This document shows positions 9,321 through 17,742 of a DNA stretch of 64,000 bases, one piece after another. Under the pieces are notes generated by a model, which was not told where the DNA came from, did not search any database, and saw nothing but the letters and a program-made list of their open reading frames with translations. The position numbers were made by a program, and so were the translations under genes. Within the stretch, counting starts at the first letter, position 1; every line of letters begins with the position of its first letter. Origin of the DNA: Treponema brennaborense DSM 12168 (GTDB lineage: Bacteria > Spirochaetota > Spirochaetia > Treponematales > Treponemataceae); contig NC_015500.1 of the NCBI RefSeq assembly GCF_000212415.1, forward strand, positions 682,001-746,000, given 5' to 3'.

Positions 9321-11561
9321 ATGGCAGAACTTTTGGCCCCTGCGGGTAATATTGAAGCATTGGATGCGGCGATCGGTGAAGGCGCCGACGCCGTGTATTT
9401 AGGTCTCAAATCGTTTAATGCGCGCTTACGCTCATCGAATTTTGCGTGGAATCAGTTTGAGGCGGCGGTACAGTCCGTGCACCGGCTGGGGAAAAAGATT
9501 TTCGTAACAGTCAACACCGTTTCGGAAGAATGGGAAATGGAACGGCTGTACCGGTTCCTCGGTTATTTGGATGCGGTAGGTCCTGACGGACTTATCGTTC
9601 AGGATTTCGGCGTTGTGCGGATGGTTCAGGAATTTTTTCCGAAACTCCGGTTGCATGCGTCGACGCAGATGAATATTGCCAGCGCGCGCGCCGTAAATGT
9701 AATGAGCAAAGAGGGCCTGAAGCGCGTCGTGTTGGCCCGTGAACTGGGGCTTGAGGAAATCCGTACCATACGGGCGAATACGTCTGCCGAACTTGAAGTG
9801 TTCGTGCACGGCGCGTTGTGCGTAAGTGAATCCGGCTTGTGTCTGTTTTCGAGTTATTTAGGCGGAAAATCCGCCAATCGCGGTATGTGCACGCAGGCGT
9901 GCCGCCGTTTTTATTCGGCCGAAATTTCAGGCGGATTGGAGCAGGGATACTATTTTTCACCTTGTGATTTGCAGCTCATCGATAAAATTCCCGATCTCAT
10001 CACCGCCGGCGTCGATTCTTTCAAAATCGAAGGGCGCATGAAAAGTGCCGAATACGTCGGCAGCGTAACCGCCGCGTATCGATACGTTATGGATCACTGG
10101 CAGGAAGACCGGAAGGGTTCCGTTGCCACCGCAAAACGGATGCTTTCAACCGATTTTGCCCGTACCAAAACACGGTATTGGTATGATTTTAACGCTGACG
10201 ATACGGAAAAAGTTGCGGATACCGTTTTAAATCCCGCGCAGGCGGGCGGAACCGGTATCTATTTGGGAAAAATAGACCGCACCCGGTCTGCCGGCGTTTC
10301 CGCTGCGGATTCCGAGGGCGTTTTGCAGTTCGCTTCCCTAACCGGCGGTTCGTACGATCCCGATGTCGGAGATTCAATCCGGCTGCACCGGAAAGACGAT
10401 ACGGGACGCGTCAGTCATAAAGTCCGTTCCGTGCAGGATGAAAACGGCGTGCGCTGGATCGATATTCCCGAAGGTTTTTCTTCCGGAGATTCCGTGTACT
10501 TGTTGCAAACGAAGTTGATGTCCAAACGGTATCCGCGCGTACTTCCCCATGACCTGAGTCCGTTCAGACGGCAGCCCGGTGCGCAGCAGTTGCCGATACT
10601 CGATTTGACTCCCGTTGCAAAAAACGAATTGTCGTATTTTCCCGAAGGTCTGTACATTCAAGTTTCAACCGTAGAGGATCTGTTTACCGTACAGTCGGGG
10701 CAGCCGGTTCGGATCATCCTTGAACTGAACAGCGAAACTCGAGCCGATTTGCTGGAGCATGACGTTACGCTTCCGATTTCCAAAAAGCAGATTTTCCTTT
10801 CGCTTGATCCGTTCTGTCCGGCGTCTGCCGAAGACGATAGTGCTGCCGCGGTGGATATGCTTGTTGAAAGCGGTTTTACCTGCTGGGTTGTGAACAATCC
10901 GGCGCATATCGCGATGCTTCGCGGTAAACCCGTTTCGCTGATTGCCGGGCCGTATCTGTATACGTTCAACCGCTGGGCGGTGTCGTGGCTTGAAAATCAG
11001 GAAATCGGTGCGTTCGTCATGCCGTATGAAAATTCCCGCCGCAATCTGGAGGCAACGTTCGACGGCGCCCAGCGCAGTCGCGTGCTGATACCGGTGTTTG
11101 CGTATCCGGCGTTGTTCCGCATGAGATTCAAATTACCCGCTTCTTACGATTTTACGTTTTTCAACGATAAGGAAGGCATGACTTTTAAAGCGCTTTCCAC
11201 GCCGGACGGTGCGTTCGTTATGCCGGATAATCCGTTTTCTATCATAGACAAAATCCAGTTTTTGAAAAACGCCGGTTTTACCCGCTATCTGATCGATTTT
11301 TCAAAAACGAGCGTGCATAAAAAACACTTGAAACAGATTTTAACGGCGATGTACCGCGCGCAGGTGCTTCCCGACACGTCCCGTTTCAATTGGAAAGACG
11401 GATTCTATTCGCCCGAAAAAATGGAAGAATTCCGGGCCTCTGCGGAGCGTGCTGCCGCTTCCGGCGTTAAAAGTACGTTTCAGAAAAAAGGTGCCGTTCC
11501 CGGCAAAAAAAATACGTTTACTCCGCGCGGCGGAAGCCGCCGTCCCGATAAAAAACGCTGA
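9321..11561 (+). CDS. U32 family peptidase
   Basis: A 746-residue protein. The ATG at 9321 gives the family N terminus MAELLAPAGN; an upstream in-frame GTG at 9288 would add 11 unrelated residues. The U32 cysteine motif is present (ALCVSESGLCLFSSY then ANRGMCTQACR, about 165-200), followed by the DLQLIDKIPDLITAGVDSFKIEGR signature. Characterised relatives with this layout (RlhA, TrhP) act in RNA hydroxylation rather than proteolysis, so an RNA-modification role is plausible. The C-terminal 350 residues are a family-typical extension ending in a basic, Ser/Gly-rich tail. Transcribed from its own promoter. Confidence 0.88.
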   Translation: MAELLAPAGNIEALDAAIGEGADAVYLGLKSFNARLRSSNFAWNQFEAAVQSVHRLGKKIFVTVNTVSEEWEMERLYRFLGYLDAVGPDGLIVQDFGVVRMVQEFFPKLRLHASTQMNIASARAVNVMSKEGLKRVVLARELGLEEIRTIRANTSAELEVFVHGALCVSESGLCLFSSYLGGKSANRGMCTQACRRFYSAEISGGLEQGYYFSPCDLQLIDKIPDLITAGVDSFKIEGRMKSAEYVGSVTAAYRYVMDHWQEDRKGSVATAKRMLSTDFARTKTRYWYDFNADDTEKVADTVLNPAQAGGTGIYLGKIDRTRSAGVSAADSEGVLQFASLTGGSYDPDVGDSIRLHRKDDTGRVSHKVRSVQDENGVRWIDIPEGFSSGDSVYLLQTKLMSKRYPRVLPHDLSPFRRQPGAQQLPILDLTPVAKNELSYFPEGLYIQVSTVEDLFTVQSGQPVRIILELNSETRADLLEHDVTLPISKKQIFLSLDPFCPASAEDDSAAAVDMLVESGFTCWVVNNPAHIAMLRGKPVSLIAGPYLYTFNRWAVSWLENQEIGAFVMPYENSRRNLEATFDGAQRSRVLIPVFAYPALFRMRFKLPASYDFTFFNDKEGMTFKALSTPDGAFVMPDNPFSIIDKIQFLKNAGFTRYLIDFSKTSVHKKHLKQILTAMYRAQVLPDTSRFNWKDGFYSPEKMEEFRASAERAAASGVKSTFQKKGAVPGKKNTFTPRGGSRRPDKKR

Positions 11562-11624
11562 GCGGAACCCGTTCCCCCGCCGCTGTAAGTTTCGCCGGAA
11601 TATCGGTTCCGGCATATTCGCAGC

Positions 11625-11710
11625 GGCTGCCGGTCATCGGCCGATAGCTGCTGACTGCCGGTCAATGGTGATTACTGGCTGCCGGTTACCGGCCGATAGC
11701 TGCTGGCCGA
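11625..11710. repeat. 52 bp direct repeat, second copy partial
   Basis: GGCTGCCGGT begins at 11625 and 11677, each followed by CGGCCGATAGCTGCTG-like sequence, with extra copies of GGCCGATAG. Noncoding, between convergent genes. Confidence 0.7.
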
Positions 11711-11715
11711 TAGTG

Positions 11716-11740
11716 CGGGGAACGGTTCCGCCCGTTTTTT
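11716..11740 (+). terminator. Rho-independent terminator after the U32 gene
   Basis: CGGGGAAC and GTTCCGCCCG can pair with a small bulge and are followed by TTTTTT (11735-11740). It lies 155 bases after the U32 stop and abuts the convergent ssb stop. Confidence 0.5.
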
Positions 11741-12208
11741 CTAGAAAACGGCCGGGATATCCGTATCCGGTTCGTCCGTATTCTGGGCCTCGTGCTGTGC
11801 AGCGGCGGCTTCCGCAAGATCAAGGAGATCCTGTTTTGCGCTGCCGTTTTCCGAATCGTCCGCAGATTTGTCTTTTATGAATTTGGGTTTGAAGTCGACG
11901 TGTTCCGCGACTATTTTTACGCGCGACTGCGTTTTGCCTTCCATATCCTGCCAGCGGTTCTGTTTGAGCCTGCCGACGACTCTGATGCCGCGCCCTTTAT
12001 CACAGTATTTGCCGCAGGCTTCCGCAAGTGTGCCCCAGGTTTCGATATCGAAAAACGACACTTCTTTTTGTTTGTCGCCTTCCGAATCCTTATAGTAGCG
12101 GTTTACCGCGATGGACATTGCACAAACTCTTGAGCCTTTGGGCGTTTCCTTTACGACCGGGTCGCGCACGAGGTTTCCTTCAACGACGATAGAATTGAAA
12201 TCATCCAT
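11741..12208 (-). CDS. ssb: Single-stranded DNA-binding protein
   Basis: A 155-residue OB-fold protein starting MDDFNSIVVEGNLVRDP, with AAGGAG before the ATG. Typical SSB strands follow: RVCAMSIAVNRYY, FFDIETWGTLAE, GIRVVGRLKQNRW and RVKIVAEHV. The acidic tail ends DTDIPAVF, a variant of the usual DDDIPF peptide that recruits repair partners. It is not beside rpsF/rpsR here but 97 bases behind a large protein of unknown function, so it may be an additional SSB or one with a different partner gene. Confidence 0.92.
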   Translation of the reverse strand: MDDFNSIVVEGNLVRDPVVKETPKGSRVCAMSIAVNRYYKDSEGDKQKEVSFFDIETWGTLAEACGKYCDKGRGIRVVGRLKQNRWQDMEGKTQSRVKIVAEHVDFKPKFIKDKSADDSENGSAKQDLLDLAEAAAAQHEAQNTDEPDTDIPAVF

Positions 12209-12305
12209 AATTCGTTCTCCTTGAATACGTAATTCCGTGTCCGTACTGCGGGCACGCATTATTATTCGTTTCGGAGTATCCGAATTTGACGGAGAAGAAT
12301 GCGTT

Positions 12306-14234
12306 TTACAGGTTTTTTATCAGTTTGACCATATAGAGCTGGATGTACATGCTCAGTTCGTCCTGATCTTTTATTTTCTGCATTCCCGGTGTTTTTACGA
12401 GAGTTTCCGCCAAGTTTTTAATCCGGTCGACGGTAAAATTATTGGCGCGCAGCGTTTTGATAATTTTACGCATATAATCCCGTATCAGGGAATTGATATC
12501 TTCCGTAAGGTTTTCCCTTGACTGCTTGTTCAGCAATTTATTCCATGACTGAATATAGGAATTCAGTTCCCTCTCAAGCGTGGAATTTTCGGGGATGAGC
12601 ACTTTTTCCGCCTCGACGGCGGCCTGTTTCAACTCGTTTTTGCGCGACATGACCGGATCGCGTTTTTCCGCAATCGGAATTTCACGTTCCTGTTCCGATG
12701 TTTTTTCGACAATGATTTTCTTGCTCCGGGCGAGTTCTTTTTTCTTTGCCTGCGGCGGCGCCATAAACAGCGAAATGATCCAGGAGACGACGGGAATCGT
12801 GTACCAAAACGGCAGCAATATCCGCGCGTCGGTGAGAATTTCTTCTTTGGAAATCATGAGCAGTTCGCTGTAGGGAATCAGCTGCCCGTTGCTGAACAGG
12901 TTTATCCGTTCCGCGCCGGAGTCGCCGGACATTCTTGTTTCATACTGGACGGCTGAAAGGAACGGCGCGCCGAGCAGCGTATATAAGGCGGGAGACACTG
13001 TTTGCAGCGTTTTTTCCAGTTTTTTTTCAAACAGCGGCTGTTCCTTTATTTCGGGAATCGGCAGGAACTGTTTGAGCATATTGTAGCAGTCTTTCGTGAT
13101 CGTATCGCGGACGGTTTCACGCGCGTCGCTGCAAAGCCTGATGATGAGCGGAATGACCTTCGTTTTATAGATATAATACCGGGCGCCGTTTTCCGGTTTG
13201 AAGGTCAGAAGCGGCGGCAGCAGATTATCGGCGGACTGTGTGGATTCCCGATGCAGGAATTCGTTCAGATCGTCTTCCGTATATTGACCGAGCAGCGGAA
13301 TGCCTCTGGAATCGGCGAACATGGATATAGCTTCTTTGGTAAAATAATACGGCGGTTTGTTTAAAATCAATTCCAGATTTTTCAGCGCGGTCGTGCGCTG
13401 CAAGTTCTGCTGCGCTTTATTTCGGTAGAAGGTGATACTGCATTCGATCAAATAGACTGCCTGAAGTATCGAAATATCTTCCTGCGTCAAATCTTTTACT
13501 TTTTCATAATCCTGCCGGATAAAAAAGCAAAGCTGGCTCCATTGATAAAAATTGTCTCCCGATTCCTGCAGCGACGACAACGCCCGATCCGTTTTTTGGA
13601 TGAGCATCGAAAAGAAATTTTTCATGGACAATTCTTTGCCCGGATTGGCGATTTTCAGTTTTTTCAGAAAATAATCGTGAAATTCTTCTTTTATCAGCAT
13701 CTGCCGCAATTTGGACAGTGATATTTCCATGAGAATCGTCGCCGGTACGTTCGACGGAAATAAAATCGGCGGTAAATTTCTGGGCATCTGCAGACAGTAC
13801 AGCGCGCGTGTGCTGAGATCCTGCTGGGTGAGCGCGGCTACCATATAGTCGCCGGCTTGCTCCTTTTCGAGAATATCCGTCGGCGTATGTTTGGGCAGAT
13901 CCGAAATGGACGGGAAGGGAATGGCTGCGTTGTTTTTTATTTCCTGATAACGGATTGCATATTTATCGATATAAAAACCGATAACGATCACGTCCTGCTT
14001 GTCGGGCGTCGGAGAAACGAGAAATACCTGTTTCGTTTCCGCAAGTTTTTCAATTTCCTTGTTGACCAATTCGTGCGTATTGGCCAAATAAGGAATCAGT
14101 TCCGGCTGTTCTTCCACGTGATGCTGCGCGTAGCGCTTTATGTATTCGCAAAAGTTAGCAATGTTTATCTGCGCGTTGTTCTGGCGTGCCGCGTAATATT
14201 TGAGCAGAACCGGAATACTTGTCGTTGTTGCCAT
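12306..14234 (-). CDS. Spirochaetal protein of unknown function with one membrane segment
   Basis: A 642-residue protein I do not recognise. Mostly helical and charged; one probable membrane segment near residue 485 (LLPFWYTIPVVSWIISLFMA) is followed by a Lys/Glu-rich coiled region to the C terminus, suggesting a cytosolic N-terminal bulk with a single anchor or re-entrant segment. No catalytic motif seen. The DNA is visibly richer in A and T than its neighbours. The gene starts at an ATG exactly six bases after a -10 box, without a ribosome-binding site, and is followed on the same strand by ssb. Confidence 0.75.
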   Translation of the reverse strand: MATTTSIPVLLKYYAARQNNAQINIANFCEYIKRYAQHHVEEQPELIPYLANTHELVNKEIEKLAETKQVFLVSPTPDKQDVIVIGFYIDKYAIRYQEIKNNAAIPFPSISDLPKHTPTDILEKEQAGDYMVAALTQQDLSTRALYCLQMPRNLPPILFPSNVPATILMEISLSKLRQMLIKEEFHDYFLKKLKIANPGKELSMKNFFSMLIQKTDRALSSLQESGDNFYQWSQLCFFIRQDYEKVKDLTQEDISILQAVYLIECSITFYRNKAQQNLQRTTALKNLELILNKPPYYFTKEAISMFADSRGIPLLGQYTEDDLNEFLHRESTQSADNLLPPLLTFKPENGARYYIYKTKVIPLIIRLCSDARETVRDTITKDCYNMLKQFLPIPEIKEQPLFEKKLEKTLQTVSPALYTLLGAPFLSAVQYETRMSGDSGAERINLFSNGQLIPYSELLMISKEEILTDARILLPFWYTIPVVSWIISLFMAPPQAKKKELARSKKIIVEKTSEQEREIPIAEKRDPVMSRKNELKQAAVEAEKVLIPENSTLERELNSYIQSWNKLLNKQSRENLTEDINSLIRDYMRKIIKTLRANNFTVDRIKNLAETLVKTPGMQKIKDQDELSMYIQLYMVKLIKNL

Positions 14235-14269
14235 ACCGGTATCATAACAAAAAAAGTTCAGAAAAACAA
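14235..14269 (-). promoter_or_regulatory. Leaderless-type promoter of the 642-residue protein gene
   Basis: Minus strand: TTGTTT (14264-14269), 17 bases, TATGAT (14241-14246), six bases, ATG. Confidence 0.65.
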
Positions 14270-14295
14270 GGTATAAATTCCGGTATTGCCGATAG

Positions 14296-14324
14296 TTGTA
14301 TAAATCTTACGGAGCGTTTATGAT
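14296..14324 (+). promoter_or_regulatory. Promoter of the sirtuin gene
   Basis: TTGTAT (14296-14301), 17 bases, TATGAT (14319-14324). Divergent from the promoter at 14235-14269. Confidence 0.55.
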
Positions 14325-14327
14325 ATT

Positions 14328-14390
14328 ATGCAGCGGGCGCCCGGTGCCGAAACGAAAACCGAGCGTTTGTATAAAGAGCAAAGCGTATGA
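14328..14390 (+). CDS. Possible 20-residue leader peptide of the sirtuin gene
   Basis: ATG at 14328 opens a 20-codon frame (MQRAPGAETKTERLYKEQSV) whose TGA overlaps the sirtuin ATG as ATGA. This arrangement would couple translation. The ATG lies only three bases after the -10 box, so it would be transcribed only if initiation is unusually close. Speculative. Confidence 0.2.
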   Translation: MQRAPGAETKTERLYKEQSV

Positions 14391-15268
14391 ACAGTGAAAA
14401 CGGCAGCGAACGGCTGCAGCAGATTATCGACGAAAGCCGGAATATCGTGTTTTTCGGCGGCGCGGGAGTTTCAACCGAAAGCGGAATTCCCGATTTCAGA
14501 TCGACAGACGGATTGTACCGGCAGACTTGGACGTATCCGCCCGAAACGATTTTGAGCAGAAGTTTTTTCGACGCGCATCCGGCCGAGTTTTACCGGTTTT
14601 ATCGGGCAAAAATGATCGTACCCGATGCAAAACCGAATGCGGCTCATTTCAAATTGGCGGAGCTTGAAGCGGCCGGCAAATTGGGCGCCGTCATAACGCA
14701 GAATATAGACGGTCTGCATCAGGCGGCCGGCAGCAAAACCGTGTACGAGCTGCACGGCAGCGTGCTGCGCAATTACTGCATGAAGTGCGGCGCTTTTTAT
14801 CCGGTCAGGGCGATTCTTGACGCTGCACCGGGCGCGGACATCGTTCGCGGTGATGCGGATCTTTCGCCGCGTGCAAACGCTGCATACGGTGATGCCGAAC
14901 TTCCGCGGCACACAGCCAATGCGTACGGTGATGACAGTCTGCTAAACCCGCCTGCCGGAAATCGGGTGAACGGAGACGGAATCCCGCGCTGTACGCACTG
15001 CGGCGGAATTATAAAACCGGACGTTGTACTGTATGAAGAAGGGCTCGACGGCGGCACCGTGGACGCGGCCGTACGGGCCATTTCCTGTGCCGACACGCTG
15101 ATTATCGGCGGCACGTCGCTCGTCGTGTATCCGGCGGCTTCTCTGATCGATTATTTTCACGGCCGCCGCCTCGTGCTTATAAACAAGTCGGCAACGGCTG
15201 CCGACGGCCGCGCGGATTTGTGCATTACCGATCGTATCGGCGCCGTGCTGGACGCGGTGCACGTGTAG
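14387..15268 (+). CDS. Sir2 family NAD-dependent deacylase with expanded zinc module
   Basis: A 293-residue sirtuin. NAD-binding GGAGVSTESGIPDFRS (about 24-39), ITQNIDGLHQAAG and catalytic His in ELHGS are present, as is IKPDVVLYEEGLD. Zinc ligands are CMKC and CTHC. They are separated by 67 residues, against roughly 20 in ordinary bacterial sirtuins, because a 13-residue unit is repeated three times (GDADLSPRANAAY and relatives). Sirtuins remove acyl groups from lysine using NAD+. The catalytic core looks intact. Weak ribosome-binding site (AAAGAGC). Confidence 0.9.
   Translation: MNSENGSERLQQIIDESRNIVFFGGAGVSTESGIPDFRSTDGLYRQTWTYPPETILSRSFFDAHPAEFYRFYRAKMIVPDAKPNAAHFKLAELEAAGKLGAVITQNIDGLHQAAGSKTVYELHGSVLRNYCMKCGAFYPVRAILDAAPGADIVRGDADLSPRANAAYGDAELPRHTANAYGDDSLLNPPAGNRVNGDGIPRCTHCGGIIKPDVVLYEEGLDGGTVDAAVRAISCADTLIIGGTSLVVYPAASLIDYFHGRRLVLINKSATAADGRADLCITDRIGAVLDAVHV
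14849..14965 (+). repeat. 39 bp tandem repeat inside the sirtuin zinc module
   Basis: Units start with GGTGATG at 14849, 14888 and 14927. Copies 1 and 2 encode GDADLSPRANAAY and GDAELPRHTANAY; copy 3 is more diverged. The repeat keeps the reading frame. Confidence 0.8.
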
Positions 15269-15286
15269 CGGCCGCGCCCGTGCGGC

Positions 15287-16939
15287 TCACTGCGCGGACA
15301 GTTTTTCTATCTGTTCGGAAAGCAGCGGTATCAGCTGTTTTTTGCGCGACACGATGTCTTTCAATATGTAAATATTCGTATCCATTTTGGGAAATCCGAT
15401 TACCTGCAAAAACGCGGGTTCCGAAGATATGAGCAGCAAACTCGTCAGTTTCGTAATGTCGGTAACCATCAGGGCGCTGAACAGCGTCTTACGGGATCTG
15501 CGCTCTATTTCCAGTTCTTCAAAGAATTCTTCTTTGCGCGTAATCAATTCGTCGGTCGTATCGACTTCGATCTGACTGACGGTGAACGAAAAATCTTCTT
15601 CCGTGTATTCTTTCATATCCTGATGGACGACTTCCGAGGCGCTGCGTCCGCCGAGCCTGCTCGCCGCCGTCAATACGTCCTGACCGAGCGCTTTTATGTC
15701 GAGGTTCGTGATGTTCGACAGATATTCCGCGGTTTCCCGATCTTCTTCCGTAGTCGTTGCCGATTGCAAAATGAGCGTGTCGGACAGAATGCCTGCGAGC
15801 AGAATCGACGCGATTTCCTTGGGAATCGAGACGCGGTTCTGCCGGAACAGATTTGTTACGATAGTCGACGTCGCGCCGACCGGTTTATTGATGAACGTGA
15901 TGGGGTAGCGCGTGGAAAAACTGCCGAGCCGGTGATGGTCGATCACTTCCCGTATCTTGTAATTGTCCACCCCTTCGACAGCCTGCGACAATTCGTTGTG
16001 ATCGACGAGAATCACTTCAACGTTCGCTTCGTGGATCAGATCGCTTTCCAATATGATTCCCAATAGCCGGTTCGCGTCGTCCACTACCGGCAGGCATCTG
16101 CCCGGTGATTTCTGGAGCAGCGGCCGTATTTTCCGCAGCGTGTCGTTCGCGTTGACCGGCGGTATCGTGCTGTCGGCCATGGAAGACACCGGCGAAGAAT
16201 AGACTATCAGCATGGCGCTCGCCGACGTGTCGTACGGGCTGATGAGCACGGAAACGTTGTTTTTGTCCGCCAGATCGCGCAGCGGTTTTTCAAGCGTGTA
16301 GCCCGAAGAAATAACGACGGCGCGTACTTTTTGCTTGATGCAGTATTCCTGAATATCGGTTCTGTCTCCGGTGATGACGATGACGTTTTCCGGCGGATAA
16401 ACGGCGAGCATCTGTTTGAACGTGCCGAACTGCGCCGCGGCGACCAGAATCGTGCTTTTGAATAATTCCTCTTCATCCCTGATGATGACCGGTTGGGCCG
16501 AAAGCGTTCCGCAGACGAGCGAAATGCTCGTCGTAACAGCGGCTTCTTTTTCCGGATCGAGAATTTTCAGCACGTTGCGGGCGAACACGTTGTAATGCAG
16601 CAGCGAACGGTACGTGCCGTCTTCGTCGACGACCGGCAGCACTTTTATGTCGCTTTCTTCCATCTTTTCGATGGCGCTCCACAGCGACGTGCCTGTTTTG
16701 ACCGTAGCGCATTCACCGCTCAGGTAATACCGCACTTTGGGTACCAAATCGGGAATATATTCGGGAATGGGTACCCGAAATCGGTCGAATATATATTCCG
16801 TTTGCGGCGATATTTTGCCCGCGCGCGCGGCTATGTGCTCCGTTTGGCCGAGACTCTGTTTCAGCCTTGCATACGCTGCAGCCGAAACGACGGAATCCGT
16901 GTCGGGGTTGCGGTGTCCGATAACGTAGACGGTTTTCAT
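15287..16939 (-). CDS. Family II inorganic pyrophosphatase with CBS-DRTGG regulatory insert
   Basis: A 550-residue manganese-type pyrophosphatase hydrolysing PPi to phosphate. The start MKTVYVIGHRNPDTDS is chosen because it is the family N terminus and GGAGG lies upstream. DHH motif VIDHHRLG near residue 333, followed by the DHHA2 domain. Between the first DHH strands and this motif lie CBS ('GTSLWSAIEKMEESDIKVLP'), a DRTGG-like domain (GDRTDIQEYCI) and a second CBS half. In characterised CBS-PPases these bind adenine nucleotides and diadenosine polyphosphates to tune activity. Convergent with the sirtuin gene. Confidence 0.92.
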   Translation of the reverse strand: MKTVYVIGHRNPDTDSVVSAAAYARLKQSLGQTEHIAARAGKISPQTEYIFDRFRVPIPEYIPDLVPKVRYYLSGECATVKTGTSLWSAIEKMEESDIKVLPVVDEDGTYRSLLHYNVFARNVLKILDPEKEAAVTTSISLVCGTLSAQPVIIRDEEELFKSTILVAAAQFGTFKQMLAVYPPENVIVITGDRTDIQEYCIKQKVRAVVISSGYTLEKPLRDLADKNNVSVLISPYDTSASAMLIVYSSPVSSMADSTIPPVNANDTLRKIRPLLQKSPGRCLPVVDDANRLLGIILESDLIHEANVEVILVDHNELSQAVEGVDNYKIREVIDHHRLGSFSTRYPITFINKPVGATSTIVTNLFRQNRVSIPKEIASILLAGILSDTLILQSATTTEEDRETAEYLSNITNLDIKALGQDVLTAASRLGGRSASEVVHQDMKEYTEEDFSFTVSQIEVDTTDELITRKEEFFEELEIERRSRKTLFSALMVTDITKLTSLLLISSEPAFLQVIGFPKMDTNIYILKDIVSRKKQLIPLLSEQIEKLSAQ

Positions 16940-16964
16940 AAATCGGGAAATCCTCCGGATATCC

Positions 16965-16993
16965 AGTGTACAATCAAAAGCCGGATTCCGCAA
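16965..16993 (-). promoter_or_regulatory. Promoter of the CBS-pyrophosphatase gene
   Basis: Minus strand: TTGCGG (16988-16993), 17 bases, TACACT (16965-16970). The predicted leader is about 20 bases and contains GGAGG. Confidence 0.55.
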
Positions 16994-17027
16994 CAAAAAT
17001 TGACGGAACGCGGTGAGCAGAATCGGT

Positions 17028-17432
17028 TTAGTCGTCCTTTTCCGTTATTACAAGTTCGTCGTAACCGGTCTCTTTATCGAATTCGGCGGCAAAACTGATA
17101 CCTTCCAGGTGCTGCAGTACGATTTCTGCCGTCGTGTTGACGGTACAGCCTTCAACGAGGTGTCCGCCGACGGTTGAAAGATCTTCTTTTGAAAAAGAAA
17201 CGTGCAGGTGCGTTCGTGCGGCGGATACCGTTCCCGTAAGCGATACGATTTCCATCGGCTCGTCGACGGTACGGACGGTCAGACCGCTTGCGTCGCGGAT
17301 ATGTGCGCGCAGAACGCATCCGGCGCAGGACAAAACGCAGCCGGCTTCGATATGGTGCTTGCGGGCGTACTCGGTGATCTTCGTAAGCAAATCGTCTCCC
17401 CGACGCAATCTGAAAACGTGTACGGTGTTCAT
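17028..17432 (-). CDS. PPC (DUF296) domain protein
   Basis: A 134-residue single-domain protein of the PPC/DUF296 family, known from plant AT-hook proteins and from small trimeric bacterial proteins. Seen: HVFRLRRGDDLLTKITEYA at the start, a VLSCAGCV strand, the conserved ARTHLHVSFSKED and GGHLVEGCTVNTTAEIVL. Bacterial members are usually annotated as DNA-binding, but biochemical evidence is thin, so function remains open. It lies 35 bases upstream of the pyrophosphatase promoter region on the same strand and starts leaderless. Confidence 0.82.
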   Translation of the reverse strand: MNTVHVFRLRRGDDLLTKITEYARKHHIEAGCVLSCAGCVLRAHIRDASGLTVRTVDEPMEIVSLTGTVSAARTHLHVSFSKEDLSTVGGHLVEGCTVNTTAEIVLQHLEGISFAAEFDKETGYDELVITEKDD

Positions 17433-17467
17433 ACCGCCAGTGTAGCGCGGAACGGAAAACTGCGCAA
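17433..17467 (-). promoter_or_regulatory. Leaderless-type promoter of the PPC-domain gene
   Basis: Minus strand: TTGCGC (17462-17467), 17 bases, TACACT (17439-17444), six bases (ACCGCC on the plus strand), ATG. Confidence 0.65.
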
Positions 17468-17554
17468 CCGATTCCGTGCGCGTGTCCGCCGGTTACCCGC
17501 TATGCACAACGGGTAAAAATATGTATACTGATACGGTTATACAAGAGAGATGTC

Positions 17555-17695
17555 TATGTGTCATAAAAAAATGGAAATCGCCGCGGCGGTTCGTAACCGG
17601 AAACTCCGCTCGTCGTTCGCCGCAGTAATGAAATATCCGTACAGTTACAGAAAAAACTTGCAGTATTTTAATTGCTGTGTTATAGTAAATAGGTA
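17555..17695 (+). CDS. Possible 46-residue small protein
   Basis: ATG at 17555 follows AAGAGAG and opens a 46-codon frame beginning MCHKKMEIAAAVRNRK; the peptide is basic with three cysteines. The malQ promoter at 17658-17686 lies inside its 3' end. No family recognised. The stretch 17433-17742 otherwise holds only promoters. Confidence 0.25.
17658..17686 (+). promoter_or_regulatory. malQ promoter
   Basis: TTGCAG (17658-17663), 17 bases, TATAGT (17681-17686); leader of about 50 bases ending with AAGGGA. Confidence 0.6.
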
Positions 17696-17742
17696 AACCG
17701 GTTTATACACCTGTGTTTTATACTTCGTTTAAGGGAAAATAT

